A DNA stretch of 64,000 bases from Enterobacter cloacae (lineage in GTDB: Bacteria; Pseudomonadota; Gammaproteobacteria; Enterobacterales; Enterobacteriaceae): contig NZ_CP056117.1 of NCBI RefSeq assembly GCF_013375935.1, positions 1,116,001 to 1,180,000 of the forward strand, read 5' to 3'. A program made the translations under genes and the position numbers. The notes beneath the pieces are model-generated. The model made no database searches. It was not told where the DNA came from and saw nothing but the letters and a program-made list of their open reading frames with translations. Positions 9,283-19,236 of this stretch are shown here, piece by piece. Every line of letters starts with the position of its first letter. Positions within the stretch are counted from its first letter, which is position 1.

Positions 9283-9299
9283 TGCACCATTATAGTGCT
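9283..9299. promoter_or_regulatory. NtrC enhancer site, proximal
   Basis: TGCACCATTATAGTGCT is a close NtrC box, about 80 bp upstream of glnAp2. It pairs with the site at 9315-9331, 32 bp (three helical turns) further away. Confidence 0.85.
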
Positions 9300-9314
9300 T
9301 CGATGTGAACATTG

Positions 9315-9331
9315 AGCACCATATTGGTGCA
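9315..9331. promoter_or_regulatory. NtrC enhancer site, distal strong
   Basis: AGCACCATATTGGTGCA is a nearly perfect NtrC dyad. Together with the neighbouring box it forms the usual glnA enhancer, on which phosphorylated NtrC oligomerises to contact sigma-54 polymerase by looping. Confidence 0.88.
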
Positions 9332-9360
9332 ATTTACGTTAAAGTGCCCTTTTACCGCTC

Positions 9361-9376
9361 CGTGAAAGCGATCACA
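9361..9376. promoter_or_regulatory. CRP-like site between glnA and typA
   Basis: CGTGA-AAGCGA-TCACA differs from the CRP consensus TGTGA-N6-TCACA by one base. It may serve the sigma-70 promoter glnAp1 or the divergent typA promoter. The remaining part of the 377-base glnA-typA gap shows no further gene. Confidence 0.6.
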
Positions 9377-9483
9377 AAGCATCTCTGCAATACTTGTTTG
9401 CGGGGGATGTTTGTGATCCTGTTTTGTAGTGCGATTAATCCGTGTACAATAACGCGCTATTTCTAAATGCCTGAGGCAAAGTT

Positions 9484-11307
9484 GTGATCGAAAAATTGCG
9501 TAATATCGCCATCATCGCGCACGTCGACCATGGTAAAACTACCCTGGTTGATAAGCTGCTGCAGCAGTCCGGTACGTTTGATGCTCGTGCCGAAACTCAA
9601 GAGCGTGTGATGGACTCCAACGATTTGGAGAAAGAGCGTGGGATTACCATCCTCGCCAAAAACACCGCTATCAAATGGAATGACTACCGTATCAACATCG
9701 TTGATACCCCAGGGCACGCCGACTTCGGTGGTGAAGTTGAGCGCGTGATGTCCATGGTGGATTCCGTGCTGCTGGTGGTTGACGCATTTGACGGCCCGAT
9801 GCCGCAAACGCGCTTCGTGACCAAAAAAGCATTTGCCCACGGCCTGAAACCTATCGTTGTTATCAACAAGGTAGACCGTCCAGGCGCGCGTCCTGACTGG
9901 GTTGTTGACCAGGTATTCGACCTGTTCGTTAACCTCGACGCGACCGACGAACAGCTGGACTTCCCTATCGTTTACGCGTCTGCGCTGAACGGTATTGCCG
10001 GTCTGGATCACGAAGACATGGCTGAAGACATGACTCCGCTGTACCAGACGATTGTTGACCGTGTTCCTGCGCCAAACGTTGACCTGGAAGGCACGCTGCA
10101 AATGCAGATCTCCCAGCTCGACTACAACAACTACGTTGGCGTTATCGGCATCGGCCGTATCAAGCGCGGTAAAGTGAAGCCTAACCAGCAGGTCACTATC
10201 ATCGATAGCGAAGGCAAAACCCGTAACGGTAAAGTCGGTAAAGTACTGACTCACCTGGGTCTTGAGCGTATCGAGAGCGACATCGCTGAAGCTGGCGACA
10301 TCATCGCCATCACCGGTCTGGGTGAACTGAACATCTCCGACACCATCTGCGATCCGCAGAACGTTGAAGCGCTGCCAGCCCTGTCCGTTGATGAACCAAC
10401 CGTATCCATGTTCTTCAACGTCAACACCTCTCCGTTCTGTGGTAAAGAAGGTAAGTTTGTTACCTCTCGTCAGATCCTTGACCGCCTGAACAAAGAGCTG
10501 GTGCACAACGTTGCGCTGCGCGTTGAAGAAACGGAAGACGCTGATGCCTTCCGCGTTTCCGGTCGTGGCGAACTGCACCTGTCAGTTCTGATCGAAAACA
10601 TGCGTCGTGAAGGTTTCGAGATGGCGGTTTCCCGTCCGAAAGTTATCTTCCGCGAAATCGATGGCCGTAAACAAGAGCCATTCGAGAACGTGACGCTGGA
10701 CGTTGAAGAGCAGCACCAGGGTTCTGTAATGCAGGCGCTGGGCGAGCGTAAAGGCGACCTGAAAAACATGAATCCAGATGGCAAAGGCCGCGTACGTCTC
10801 GACTACGTGATCCCAAGCCGTGGCCTGATCGGCTTCCGTTCTGAGTTCATGACCATGACGTCCGGTACCGGTCTGCTGTACTCCACCTTCAGCCACTACG
10901 ACGACGTTCGTCCGGGCGAAGTGGGCCAGCGTAACAACGGCGTACTGATCTCCAACGGTCAGGGTAAAGCGGTTGCGTTTGCGCTGTTCGGTCTGCAGGA
11001 TCGCGGTAAGCTGTTCCTGGGTCACGGTGCTGAAGTTTACGAAGGCCAGATCATCGGTATTCACAGCCGTTCTAACGACCTGACGGTAAACTGCCTGACC
11101 GGTAAGAAACTGACCAACATGCGTGCGTCCGGTACTGACGAAGCAACGGTTCTGGTTCCACCGATCAAGATGACCCTGGAGCAGGCTCTGGAATTCATCG
11201 ATGACGACGAGCTGGTAGAAGTGACGCCTCAGTCAATTCGTATCCGTAAACGTCACCTGACCGAGAACGATCGTAAACGTGCTATGCGCGGTGCGAAAGA
11301 AGAGTAA
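9484..11307 (+). CDS. typA: Ribosome-associated translational GTPase TypA/BipA
   Basis: A 607-residue translation-factor GTPase that binds ribosomes and supports 50S assembly and stress or cold adaptation. The G-domain has G1 AHVDHGKT, switch GITI(L), G3 [11 protein letters not shown] and G4 [11 protein letters not shown]-like domains II, III and V follow, then the BipA-specific C-terminal domain (ends RAMRGAKEE). The start is GTG at 9484, giving [13 protein letters not shown], as in E. coli; length matches. It is transcribed away from glnA and ends at a REP-like unit and a strong terminator. Confidence 0.97.
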   Translation: MIEKLRNIAIIAHVDHGKTTLVDKLLQQSGTFDARAETQERVMDSNDLEKERGITILAKNTAIKWNDYRINIVDTPGHADFGGEVERVMSMVDSVLLVVDAFDGPMPQTRFVTKKAFAHGLKPIVVINKVDRPGARPDWVVDQVFDLFVNLDATDEQLDFPIVYASALNGIAGLDHEDMAEDMTPLYQTIVDRVPAPNVDLEGTLQMQISQLDYNNYVGVIGIGRIKRGKVKPNQQVTIIDSEGKTRNGKVGKVLTHLGLERIESDIAEAGDIIAITGLGELNISDTICDPQNVEALPALSVDEPTVSMFFNVNTSPFCGKEGKFVTSRQILDRLNKELVHNVALRVEETEDADAFRVSGRGELHLSVLIENMRREGFEMAVSRPKVIFREIDGRKQEPFENVTLDVEEQHQGSVMQALGERKGDLKNMNPDGKGRVRLDYVIPSRGLIGFRSEFMTMTSGTGLLYSTFSHYDDVRPGEVGQRNNGVLISNGQGKAVAFALFGLQDRGKLFLGHGAEVYEGQIIGIHSRSNDLTVNCLTGKKLTNMRASGTDEATVLVPPIKMTLEQALEFIDDDELVEVTPQSIRIRKRHLTENDRKRAMRGAKEE

Positions 11308-11315
11308 TTCGGTTA

Positions 11316-11351
11316 TGCCGTAGGCCGGGGAAGCGCGTGCGCCACCCGGCA
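11316..11351. repeat. REP-like palindromic element
   Basis: TGCCGTAGGCCGGGG and GCCACCCGGCA flank an imperfect loop, in the form of enterobacterial REP units. It lies just after the typA stop and has relatives at 4790-4822 and, more degenerate, 63451-63480. Confidence 0.65.
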
Positions 11352-11356
11352 GGTTA

Positions 11357-11387
11357 AAAAGCCGCTGAGAGATCAGCGGCTTTTTTT
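11357..11387. terminator. Bidirectional terminator between typA and ompL
   Basis: AAAAA-GCCGCTGA (11361-11368), loop GAGA, TCAGCGGC (11373-11380), seven T. The A-run before the stem also gives a T-tail on the other strand. The ompL stop codon is right at its edge (11389-11391). Confidence 0.88.
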
Positions 11388-11388
11388 A

Positions 11389-12075
11389 TTAAAACGAATA
11401 GCGTAATCCCAGGCGAATCCGGTACTGCTCCCGGTTGTAATCTCTCCATCTGTCCAGCCACTGAAGCTCGAGGTACGGCAGCCAGTTTCTGTCGATCCTG
11501 TAGCTGAACTTGTTGGTGATTTCCCAGTGATGGTCTTTGCCATTTTTGCTGTGGTAATCATTTACCCGCTGGAAAAAGTGCGGCTCAAAGGTGTAGAAAA
11601 ACACCTCCGTCACTTTGAAATTCCAGTAGTTAACAAATTCGTGCGTGTCGTTCTTGTCCATCTGCCCGTTATAGTCCGGCGTGTCGTAGTTGTTATGGTT
11701 AAAGCGATAGCGGAGCGTCAGGTTGAACCCGTCCGTAAATTTGTAGTTGGTATCTAAATAGACCGCGCCGCCTGAGCCTGCGCTGCTGTCGTTAATCAAT
11801 CCGCCGGGCTGGAAGGTAAGTTTGTCGGTTGGTTTAAAGAGCGGATACCACCCCTCTATTTCGTTATAGCTGTGCTTTAGCTCATCCCATTTCCCCACGT
11901 TATAGGCGTTGGTGAACATCAGCCCCGCGCCCATATCGAAGTTATAGCTGGCGCGCAGGATAACTTCGTGCAGCTCAGAGGCCGTATTGTATGCTTCGCG
12001 GGTTTCGACATAAGCCCCGGCAAATACCGGGCAGGACACAGACGACACGATCAGTACAGTGATGATTCTTTTCAT
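11389..12075 (-). CDS. ompL: Outer-membrane channel OmpL (KdgM/NanC type)
   Basis: A 228-residue KdgM-family porin, thought to let sulfoquinovose or its glycosides cross the outer membrane. A signal peptide (MKRIITVLIVSSVSCPVFA, cleavage before GAYVETRE) is followed by alternating aromatic/polar strands typical of a small 12-strand barrel. It ends in the outer-membrane C-terminal signature GLRYSF (terminal Phe). Length fits E. coli OmpL (230). It is last in the minus-strand sulfoquinovose cluster, 74 bases after yihO. Assignment rests on family features plus cluster position; the transported substrate is inferred. Confidence 0.88.
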   Translation of the reverse strand: MKRIITVLIVSSVSCPVFAGAYVETREAYNTASELHEVILRASYNFDMGAGLMFTNAYNVGKWDELKHSYNEIEGWYPLFKPTDKLTFQPGGLINDSSAGSGGAVYLDTNYKFTDGFNLTLRYRFNHNNYDTPDYNGQMDKNDTHEFVNYWNFKVTEVFFYTFEPHFFQRVNDYHSKNGKDHHWEITNKFSYRIDRNWLPYLELQWLDRWRDYNREQYRIRLGLRYSF

Positions 12076-12149
12076 AATTTGTCCATGTATCAGGTACAGA
12101 AAGGCCTCCCTCCTGATTAACAGGAAGGAAATACTGGCCGGTTTTATTG

Positions 12150-13574
12150 TTATAAAGTGACTGCTGACGCTTTATTGTTGTTGGTTATCTCAGGGGTATG
12201 TGCTGACTCTTTTTTCCGTTTTCCAATCTCCTCAATAATAAAGGCGAAGCGCGCTTCGTTGAGTTTATAAAACAGCCCCATGGTCACGGCGGCAACTATC
12301 GCCAGGCCGCACGGCCAGAGGAAAATCAGCTGACGCAGGCCCAGCAGCGTGCCCGCGCTCTGTACCGCATGGGGAACGTAGCCAATCTGGGTCAGCATGA
12401 TGCCGGGCAGAAAACCGGCGAGCGCCGCGGAGATTTTGCGCGAGAAGGTATAGCCGGTATAAACCGATCCCTCGGCGCGGATGCCGGTTTTCCACTCGCC
12501 GTAATCGACGGTGTCCGGCACCAGCGCCCAGTTCAGGCTGTTAACAAACGCGGTGCCGAAAAAGGCCATGCAGGAAAACAGCACGAACAGCAGGGAGCTG
12601 GTCCCCCAGAAGAAGTTCAGCACGTCGCCTACCGCCCACAGCGCCAGCCCGCCCAGATAGACCGGCTTCTTGCCAAAGCGCTTCACCGCGCCGGGTACCA
12701 GAAACACGCCAATCAGAATGCAGCCCATGCTGAAAAAGCCCATCCACGACAGCAGATGCAGATCGTTCAGCACGTATTGGGTGTAATAGACCTGGATCGC
12801 CAGCTTGATGTTAAACGCGGCGAGGGTGCACAGGTTGGCGATACACAGCACCAGCAGCGGCGGATTGCGGAATATCGCGCAAAACGACTTCAGAATACCC
12901 GGCTTATGGTGATCGGGCGCGATCTCCACGTAACGCTCTTTTACCCCGCTGTAGCACCACCACATGCAGAACAGGCCGCCGGTGACAAACACCAGCGCGG
13001 CCACCAGATAGCCGAGGGAGGGCTGGCTGACGAACAGCGCCTGGATGGGCATAAAGCCGACGGTGCAAAGCAGTAGCCCCACCGTTGCGCCGCCCTGACG
13101 CCACGCCGCAAGCTGCGCGCGCTCGTTCGGGTTTTTGGTAATGGCCGGGACCATCGCACCGTAGGCGCAGTTCATCAGGCTGTAGCAGAGGCCAAACATC
13201 ATGAAGAGCGCGGTGGCGAGGGTCGCTTTCACCGTCAGGCTAAAGTCGTTGGCCATAAACTGCGCCGCGGCGACCAGCGCCACCGGGACGGAGGCGTACA
13301 GAATGAATGGCCGGAATTTTCCCCGCGCGCCGATATTACGCCGGGAGTCCAGCAGCACGCCGGTCAGCATGTCGGTGAACGCGGTAAAAAACTTCGCCAC
13401 CAGGAAAATAATGCCGCCATAGAACGCGGGCATGCCCAGCTCGTCCGTGTAAAACTTCAGCAGATACAACGTGCCAATACAGAGCATCAGATTCGAGCCA
13501 AAATCGCCCATCCCGTAGGCGCACTTCTCTCGCAGGCTCAGTTTCAGGGTTAACGGATCAGTATTGTGTGTCAT
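12150..13574 (-). CDS. yihO: Sulfoquinovose importer YihO (GPH family)
   Basis: A 474-residue cation symporter of the glycoside-pentoside-hexuronide family with about 12 hydrophobic segments; the N-terminus LTLKLSLREKCAYGMGDFGSN carries the GPH signature. YihO is thought to import sulfoquinovose (or its glyceryl glycoside) across the inner membrane. The sequence is clearly the YihO rather than the YihP paralogue (LREKCAYGMGDFGSNLMLCI against FKEKLAYGMGDLGSNILLDI). It lies 44 bases downstream of yihP, so the two are probably co-transcribed duplicates with different substrates. Confidence 0.93.
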   Translation of the reverse strand: MTHNTDPLTLKLSLREKCAYGMGDFGSNLMLCIGTLYLLKFYTDELGMPAFYGGIIFLVAKFFTAFTDMLTGVLLDSRRNIGARGKFRPFILYASVPVALVAAAQFMANDFSLTVKATLATALFMMFGLCYSLMNCAYGAMVPAITKNPNERAQLAAWRQGGATVGLLLCTVGFMPIQALFVSQPSLGYLVAALVFVTGGLFCMWWCYSGVKERYVEIAPDHHKPGILKSFCAIFRNPPLLVLCIANLCTLAAFNIKLAIQVYYTQYVLNDLHLLSWMGFFSMGCILIGVFLVPGAVKRFGKKPVYLGGLALWAVGDVLNFFWGTSSLLFVLFSCMAFFGTAFVNSLNWALVPDTVDYGEWKTGIRAEGSVYTGYTFSRKISAALAGFLPGIMLTQIGYVPHAVQSAGTLLGLRQLIFLWPCGLAIVAAVTMGLFYKLNEARFAFIIEEIGKRKKESAHTPEITNNNKASAVTL

Positions 13575-13618
13575 GGTCGATCCTCAGAGCGCCGCGCAGG
13601 GGCGCCCTATCACGTCAT

Positions 13619-15001
13619 TTATGCCGTACGTTTGCGCAGTTCGATCTCTTCCACGATGCGCACATACATCTTCTCGTTGAGGTTGTAGAAGCAGCCCATC
13701 GCCACAATGGTGATGACCGCCAGCAGGCTCGGATAGATAAAAATCAGCTGCCGCAGCCCCTCAACCGTTCCGGCGGACTGCACCACGTTGGGCACATAGC
13801 CGATCTGCGTGAGCATGATCCCCGGGAAGAAGCCCGCCAGCGCCTGCGAGACCTTACGGAAGAAGGTAAAGCCGGTATAGACCGTCCCCTCGGAGCGCAC
13901 GCCGGTGCGCCACTCGCCGTATTCCACGGTATCGGACACCAGCGCCCAGTTCAGGCTGTTCACGAACGCGGAGCCGAAGAACGCCAGGCAGGAGAACGCC
14001 ACAAAGCTCACCGAGCCGCCGCCGAAGAAGTAGTTAAGCAGATCGCCCGCTACCCAAATCATCAGCCCGCTGATGTAGACCTTTTTCTTGCCGAAGCGCC
14101 GCACCGCGCCGGGCATCATAAAGACGCCGATAAAAATACAGCCCATGCTGAAAAAGCCCATGTATGACAGCAGGATCGGGTCGTTCAGCACGTACTGCGT
14201 GTAGTAAACCTGGATGGCGAGCTTGACGTTAAACGCGCCCAGCGTGCACAGGTTGGCGATGCACAGGATAAACAGCGGACGGTTCCCGGCAATGGCGCGA
14301 AACGACTGCAGCAGGCCCGGTTTTTGCGCCGGATTAGCAGGCTGCGTCTCGACGTAACGCTCGGTCACGCCCTTGTAGCACCACCACATAAAAAACAGCC
14401 CGAACAGCGAGAAAAGCGTGGCGGCAAAGATATAGCCAAGCTGGTCGTTGCCCTCGATAAGGTTCATTACCGGGACAAAGCCCACGGTACAGAGCAGCAG
14501 GCCCAGCGTGGCGCCGCCCTGACGCCAGGCGGCCAGCGAGGCGCGCTCGTCCGGGTTTTTGGTAATGGCGGGCACCATCGCGCCGTAAGAGCAGTTCATC
14601 ATGCTGAAGAACAGGCCGTACAGCATGAACAGCACCGTTGCCATTACCGTTTTGCCGGTTATCTCAAACGGCGTGCCGACGAAGTTGGCAATCGCCAGCA
14701 AGGTCACCGGGAAGGCCGCATACAGCACGAACGGGCGAAATTTTCCTTTCGGGCCGATCCTGCGCCGGGAGTCGAGCATGATCCCGGTACCCATATCGGT
14801 GAAGGCGGTAAAGAATTTGGCAATCAGGAAGATGATCTCGCCGTAGGCGCCCGGCAGGCCCAGCACGTCGGTGTAAAATTTCAGCAGATACAGCGTGCCG
14901 ATATCCAGCAGGATGTTAGAGCCGAGATCGCCCATCCCGTAGGCGAGTTTTTCTTTAAACGGCAGGCGCAGGGTTGCCGGATCGGAAGTATGTTGACTCA
15001 T
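13619..15001 (-). CDS. yihP: GPH-family importer/exporter YihP
   Basis: A 460-residue GPH symporter homologous to YihO over its full length, with about 12 membrane spans. Its suggested role is uptake of sulfoquinovose glycosides or export of 2,3-dihydroxypropane-1-sulfonate, the end product of sulfoglycolysis; the exact direction is not settled for the family. The ATG gives MSQHTSDPATLRLPFKEKLAYG and the C-terminus is EIELRKRTA, as in E. coli. A perfect 9-bp hairpin lies in the 45-base gap to yihQ. Confidence 0.93.
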   Translation of the reverse strand: MSQHTSDPATLRLPFKEKLAYGMGDLGSNILLDIGTLYLLKFYTDVLGLPGAYGEIIFLIAKFFTAFTDMGTGIMLDSRRRIGPKGKFRPFVLYAAFPVTLLAIANFVGTPFEITGKTVMATVLFMLYGLFFSMMNCSYGAMVPAITKNPDERASLAAWRQGGATLGLLLCTVGFVPVMNLIEGNDQLGYIFAATLFSLFGLFFMWWCYKGVTERYVETQPANPAQKPGLLQSFRAIAGNRPLFILCIANLCTLGAFNVKLAIQVYYTQYVLNDPILLSYMGFFSMGCIFIGVFMMPGAVRRFGKKKVYISGLMIWVAGDLLNYFFGGGSVSFVAFSCLAFFGSAFVNSLNWALVSDTVEYGEWRTGVRSEGTVYTGFTFFRKVSQALAGFFPGIMLTQIGYVPNVVQSAGTVEGLRQLIFIYPSLLAVITIVAMGCFYNLNEKMYVRIVEEIELRKRTA

Positions 15002-15016
15002 TATTGTTCTCCGCCT

Positions 15017-15038
15017 GCCCGCAGGCTTTCCTGCGGGC
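15017..15038. other. Intercistronic hairpin between yihQ and yihP
   Basis: GCCCGCAGG (15017-15025), loop CTTT, CCTGCGGGC (15030-15038) form a perfect 9-bp stem. On the transcribed (minus) strand no T-run follows. It therefore looks like an mRNA-processing or stability element, or an attenuator, between the hydrolase and transporter cistrons. Confidence 0.6.
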
Positions 15039-15046
15039 GAGCCTTA

Positions 15047-17071
15047 TCAGATATGACGCAAGGTGCTAAACAGATCTGCCCATTCGCTTTGCTGGCGATA
15101 GAAGACCGGCGGTTTGCCGAGCTGGGCATCAACGGTCACGTCACCGCCCTGGCTGATTTCCCCGGTCCACGCATTCACCCAGCTGTCCTGCGGCAGATAG
15201 AGCGTCCAGTCGCGGCGGCCCTCTTCATGAACCGGCGCCACCAGCAGGTCGCGGCCAAACAGATACTGGTATTTCAGCGTGTAGGCGCGCGCGTCGTCCT
15301 CGTAGTGCAGGAACAGCGGACGCATCACCGGCAGGCCGCTTTTCGCGTTCTGCGCGACGGCGGCTTTGATATACGGCTTCAGGGTGGTGAATACGTTGGT
15401 CATGCGCGCAAAGTGCGCGATGGTTTCAGCGTCGCCGTCGAACTGCCAGTTATCGCCGGGGCGGTTGCCCTCGTGGGTACGCATCATCGGCGTAAAGGCG
15501 CTGAAGTCGCACCAGCGCAGCAGCAGTTCCTTGCTGCGCTTCATCTCGAACAGGGTGGTATAGCCGCCGATGTCGCTGTGGTGCAGCCCGTGCCCGGTCA
15601 TCGCCAGCGACAGCGCCGCCGGTACGACGGACGCCAGACCGTCGTCCAGGCTCCAGTCGACGTTCTGATCTCCCGCCCACATCATTACCGAGTGCTTCTG
15701 GCTGCCGGTGTAGCCCGCGCGCATGAAGAACAAAATCTCCCCAAGCTTGCCGGTCTCTTCCAGCGCCTCGTAGTTACATTTCGCCCACAGTGCGGGCCAG
15801 GCGTTATGCATAATCTCCGCGCTGACGCCGTTGTGCAGGAAGGTATCGGTCGGCAGATATTCCCCGAAATCGGCCATCCAGCCGCCGCAGCCCAGTTCAA
15901 TCAGGTTCTTTTTGATGACCTCTTTGTACCAGCCGTAGGCTTCCGGGTTGGTCAGGTCGATAACGCCCGCGTAGAACTCGCCGAATTCGACGTGGTAGTC
16001 CTTGCCGTCAGCATCTTTGGTCAGATAGCCGCGTTTGGCCGCCTCTTCGCAAAGGTCTCTGTCGCTGGCGACGTACGGGTTGATATAGGAAAGAAACTGC
16101 ACGCCTTCCTGCTTCCACTGCGCAATACGCTCGTCGAGCTGCGGATACAGCTCGCTGTTCCACTTCCAGTTCCACATCACGCGTTTACCGAAGGAGGTCA
16201 TGCGAATGCCCGACCAGTCCTGCGCCCAGATGCCGTTCACCTTTACGCCGCCCTCGCGCATGGCGTCGAGCTTCTGCTGACACACCCCGGTGCCGCCCTG
16301 AATACCCAGCGTTACGCCGTCGTAAACCCAGTCCGGCAGCTCTGGCTGTCGCCCCAGCAGGCCGGTAAGTTTTTCCAGCAGATCGACGTAGGTTTCCGCA
16401 CATTCGAAGCGCAGCGTGGCGTTATTCTCCCAGAACGCCAGCTCGTGAAAGTCCGGCGCGCTGAAGTCGAAGTTCATGTAGCAGCTGTTGTCCACGTGGC
16501 AGTAGTACTTCCGGGTGCTCACGAAGGTAGGCTGGGGGAAGAAGGTCCAGTAGTAATCGCCGCCCGCGTTCTCTTTGCAGTCGGCCTGCCAGGTCACGTA
16601 GGTCTGCTTATTGCGGCCTACGCCCTGCTCGCTGGTCCACAGCGGGAACGGCTTGCCGCGCAGATCGAAGTACGAGAACTGCTCGCCGCAGCCGTAGATA
16701 TGCTCCTCCGGCTGCGCCGCCAGCCGCAGCCAGATGCGGTTATGGCAGGTGGCATCATTTTTAAGCTTCAGCTCCAGACGGCCTTCTGCATCCACACCCA
16801 CCAGCAGCGTGGCGCTCACCGCGTCGCCGCGGGTAAAGCAAATCGCCCAGTCCGCGCTTTGCCGCGTGACGGTCGCGTCCGTCAGGGCAATCTTTTCGTT
16901 GAGCTTGTCCTTAATGCTGAAGTTGCCGCGAAACATCTCGATATCGGCCTCGCCCGCGCCGATCCACAGGCAAGGCTCGTCCGTGGTGTGGGACAAAATC
17001 AGTCGGTTCTCCCAACTGAGGGTGAAACCATTTTCGTTATTTTTCAGGTCAATATTGTGTAGGGTACGCAT
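15047..17071 (-). CDS. yihQ: Sulfoquinovosidase (GH31)
   Basis: Retaining alpha-glycosidase of family GH31 that releases sulfoquinovose from sulfoquinovosyl glycerol and related sulfolipid fragments. The catalytic nucleophile is D401 in WMADFGEYLPTD and the acid/base is D468 in WAGDQNVDWS; the 67-residue spacing is the same as E. coli D405/D472. The sulfonate-recognition region GIQGGTG...WAQDWSG (Gln, Arg and Trp of the known pocket) is present. Length is 674 residues (E. coli 678). It lies 16 bases downstream of yihS; the mutarotase gene yihR, located between them in E. coli, is not here. Confidence 0.96.
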   Translation of the reverse strand: MRTLHNIDLKNNENGFTLSWENRLILSHTTDEPCLWIGAGEADIEMFRGNFSIKDKLNEKIALTDATVTRQSADWAICFTRGDAVSATLLVGVDAEGRLELKLKNDATCHNRIWLRLAAQPEEHIYGCGEQFSYFDLRGKPFPLWTSEQGVGRNKQTYVTWQADCKENAGGDYYWTFFPQPTFVSTRKYYCHVDNSCYMNFDFSAPDFHELAFWENNATLRFECAETYVDLLEKLTGLLGRQPELPDWVYDGVTLGIQGGTGVCQQKLDAMREGGVKVNGIWAQDWSGIRMTSFGKRVMWNWKWNSELYPQLDERIAQWKQEGVQFLSYINPYVASDRDLCEEAAKRGYLTKDADGKDYHVEFGEFYAGVIDLTNPEAYGWYKEVIKKNLIELGCGGWMADFGEYLPTDTFLHNGVSAEIMHNAWPALWAKCNYEALEETGKLGEILFFMRAGYTGSQKHSVMMWAGDQNVDWSLDDGLASVVPAALSLAMTGHGLHHSDIGGYTTLFEMKRSKELLLRWCDFSAFTPMMRTHEGNRPGDNWQFDGDAETIAHFARMTNVFTTLKPYIKAAVAQNAKSGLPVMRPLFLHYEDDARAYTLKYQYLFGRDLLVAPVHEEGRRDWTLYLPQDSWVNAWTGEISQGGDVTVDAQLGKPPVFYRQQSEWADLFSTLRHI

Positions 17072-17087
17072 AAAAACTCCGTCTTTA

Positions 17088-18329
17088 TTATTTGGCCTGG
17101 CTATCCAGTAATCCGGCGGCTACGGCAGGGGCTAAGCCCGGCGCCAGCGGCAGGCGGGGGATCACCAGGCAGTGCAGCAGATGATAAATATCCTGCTTGC
17201 CGTCCCAGACTTTGGTGGTCACTTCGTTATTAGTGTCCAGCTCCTGCCACCAGGATCCGTTCTCGTAATCCATCAGGTATTTGATGCAGTAATCCCACCA
17301 TTTCTGATACCAGGCTTCGTACTGCGCCTCGCCGGTCACGGTGTAGAGGGCGTAGGCCGTACCCATCGCTTCGACGATCGGCCAGCGCACGCGTTCGCGC
17401 ACGATAGGCTTGCCGTCCCAGCCTACGGAGTAGACAAAACCATCGGCCCCGTCGGGCGCCCAGGCGTCGCGGATGGTGGCGTGGAACAGCCCTTTCGCAT
17501 CTTCCAGCAGCCACGCCGGCGGGGTTTCAAAGCGCGCCTCCAGCGCGGCGCGCAGGTGCAGCATCAGGCGGCCCCACTCGATCCAGTGCCCCGGCGTGCC
17601 GCCGTAGGCGCGGAAGCGGTGGGCGGGGTTATCGATGTTGTAGTCGCGGATCGGGTTCCAGTCGGTGTCGAAATGCTCGTTAACGCGATACTCACCTTTG
17701 CGCGCCACGTCGTGAATAATCACCGAGGCGATGCGCAGGGCGCGGTCGAGCCATTTACGATCGTGGGTTACGTCATACACGATGAGGAAGGCTTCCACGG
17801 CGTGCATGTTGGCGTTACCGCCGCGGTAATCTTCCGTTTTGCTGAAGGCTTCATCCCATGACTCCAGGCACATCTGCTCCCGTTCGCTCCAGAAGTAGCG
17901 CTCAATCACCTCGATGGCGTCGTCCAGCAGCCTTCGCGCCTGCGGATGGCCGGTGGTCACGGCGCTTGCCGCACCGAGCAGCACGAAGAAGTGCTGATAG
18001 CCCTGCTTGGAGGCATCCACCACGCCTTCATCGTTAACGCAGGCGTACCAGCCGCCGTGCTGTTTGTCGCGCAGCGGGCCGTTGAGGGCATTGATGCCGT
18101 GCTCAACCAGGGCGTACGCGCCGGGACGTCCCATGTTCGCCGCCACCGCGTAAACGTGCAGCATACGGGCGGTGATCCACAGATGCGTGCCCATATCGCT
18201 GCGAACCTGTCCGTTATTGCCCAGCCAGCCAAAGCCGGTCGGTACGGCGGCGTTTTTGCCGAAATCAAGAATGCGGTCGGTCTCTTGTTCGAGCCAGCGG
18301 TTGTGGCTCAGGGTGTTAAACCATTTCAT
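17088..18329 (-). CDS. yihS: Sulfoquinovose isomerase (AGE family)
   Basis: A 413-residue (alpha/alpha)6-barrel isomerase that converts sulfoquinovose to 6-deoxy-6-sulfofructose (and mannose/fructose in vitro). Family features include [36 protein letters not shown] with the catalytic His/Glu pair region, and the C-terminal [20 protein letters not shown]. Length and sequence match E. coli YihS. It follows yihT by 14 bases, and yihQ follows 16 bases later, so the enzymes form one transcription unit. Confidence 0.96.
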   Translation of the reverse strand: MKWFNTLSHNRWLEQETDRILDFGKNAAVPTGFGWLGNNGQVRSDMGTHLWITARMLHVYAVAANMGRPGAYALVEHGINALNGPLRDKQHGGWYACVNDEGVVDASKQGYQHFFVLLGAASAVTTGHPQARRLLDDAIEVIERYFWSEREQMCLESWDEAFSKTEDYRGGNANMHAVEAFLIVYDVTHDRKWLDRALRIASVIIHDVARKGEYRVNEHFDTDWNPIRDYNIDNPAHRFRAYGGTPGHWIEWGRLMLHLRAALEARFETPPAWLLEDAKGLFHATIRDAWAPDGADGFVYSVGWDGKPIVRERVRWPIVEAMGTAYALYTVTGEAQYEAWYQKWWDYCIKYLMDYENGSWWQELDTNNEVTTKVWDGKQDIYHLLHCLVIPRLPLAPGLAPAVAAGLLDSQAK

Positions 18330-18343
18330 GTTCGGGTCCTTTC

Positions 18344-19219
18344 TTAACGGCGAGCCATCATTTCGTCGACGATCTCACCCAGACGCTGCAGTTTTGGTAC
18401 GGAAATATCGCGGAGCATCAGCCCGGTGTCCGGCAGGCCAATCACCGATGACCAGACGGCGCGTCCGGCTAAAAAGCCCGATGCCCCCGCCTGCATCGCC
18501 ACGCTCACGGCGCGCGGGAATAGCTTATCGTCCACGCCGGAGGAGAGGATCACCCACGGCATGGCGATGTTCTCGTTCAGCCTCTGCGAGGCCGCCAGCA
18601 GCTCCTGCTGCGTGCCTTTGCCAAACAGCGGCATCTCCACTTTGTAGAGGTCGGCACCGCTGTTGCCCAGCTCTTTGGCCGCGTCGATAATCGCCTGCTC
18701 GCGGTCAAACGCGGCACCGCGGCGCGGCGGACGCACAACCGGCTCGATAATGCTCAGCAGCCCGCTGTTGTGGCACAGCGTGTTGAACGCCTTCACCATC
18801 TCAAGCCGCTGCTGCGGATCTTCATCGCTGCGCCACAGCACCAGCAGCTTCAGCGCCTTGCCGCCGTCGCGTTTCACGGCCTGAGCGTCGATGCTCTTGT
18901 CTATCACCACGCTGTCGACGGGAATACCGTTCCCCGGAATAAACTCGTCGGCCGCCACAATCATCGCGCAGCTTTTTGCCACGGCCTGCTGCTCCACAAT
19001 CTGGCGATAGCAGAACTGCTGGTCGACGAGAATGGCAGAGGCGTACGGGGACAGAATTTTCGCGGCATTGACCTTAAAATCCGTCAGGTGCTGGTCGGTT
19101 ACCGGCACCGGCGCGCCTGCCGCGGCAAACATCAGGCGCATCGCTTCGCGCTGATCCACGGCCAGCATCGCAAAACCGCCGGAAGGTCGGGTGATATCTT
19201 TCAGGGTGTACATCGTCAT
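18344..19219 (-). CDS. yihT: 6-deoxy-6-sulfofructose-1-phosphate aldolase
   Basis: Class I aldolase (LacD-like TIM barrel) that splits sulfofructose-1-phosphate to dihydroxyacetone phosphate and sulfolactaldehyde. The Schiff-base lysine is K193 in DLYKVEMPL. Other conserved parts are [15 protein letters not shown] near the N-terminus and [11 protein letters not shown]. The 291-residue length fits E. coli (292). Two close ATG codons exist; the first is chosen because AAGGA lies 7 bases upstream. It follows yihU by 17 bases. Confidence 0.95.
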   Translation of the reverse strand: MTMYTLKDITRPSGGFAMLAVDQREAMRLMFAAAGAPVPVTDQHLTDFKVNAAKILSPYASAILVDQQFCYRQIVEQQAVAKSCAMIVAADEFIPGNGIPVDSVVIDKSIDAQAVKRDGGKALKLLVLWRSDEDPQQRLEMVKAFNTLCHNSGLLSIIEPVVRPPRRGAAFDREQAIIDAAKELGNSGADLYKVEMPLFGKGTQQELLAASQRLNENIAMPWVILSSGVDDKLFPRAVSVAMQAGASGFLAGRAVWSSVIGLPDTGLMLRDISVPKLQRLGEIVDEMMARR

Positions 19220-19236
19220 TCTTCAGTCCTTTCGTA

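Noticed and set aside
9463-10578. A 371-codon minus-strand frame within typA
   Set aside because: Antisense shadow of a highly conserved GTPase gene; low-complexity composition.
14324-17062. A 912-codon open frame on the plus strand, antisense to yihP and yihQ
   Set aside because: It lies opposite two well-identified conserved genes in high-GC DNA, where the antisense frame is often open. The predicted protein is Arg/His/Gly-rich with no recognisable domain and no good start.
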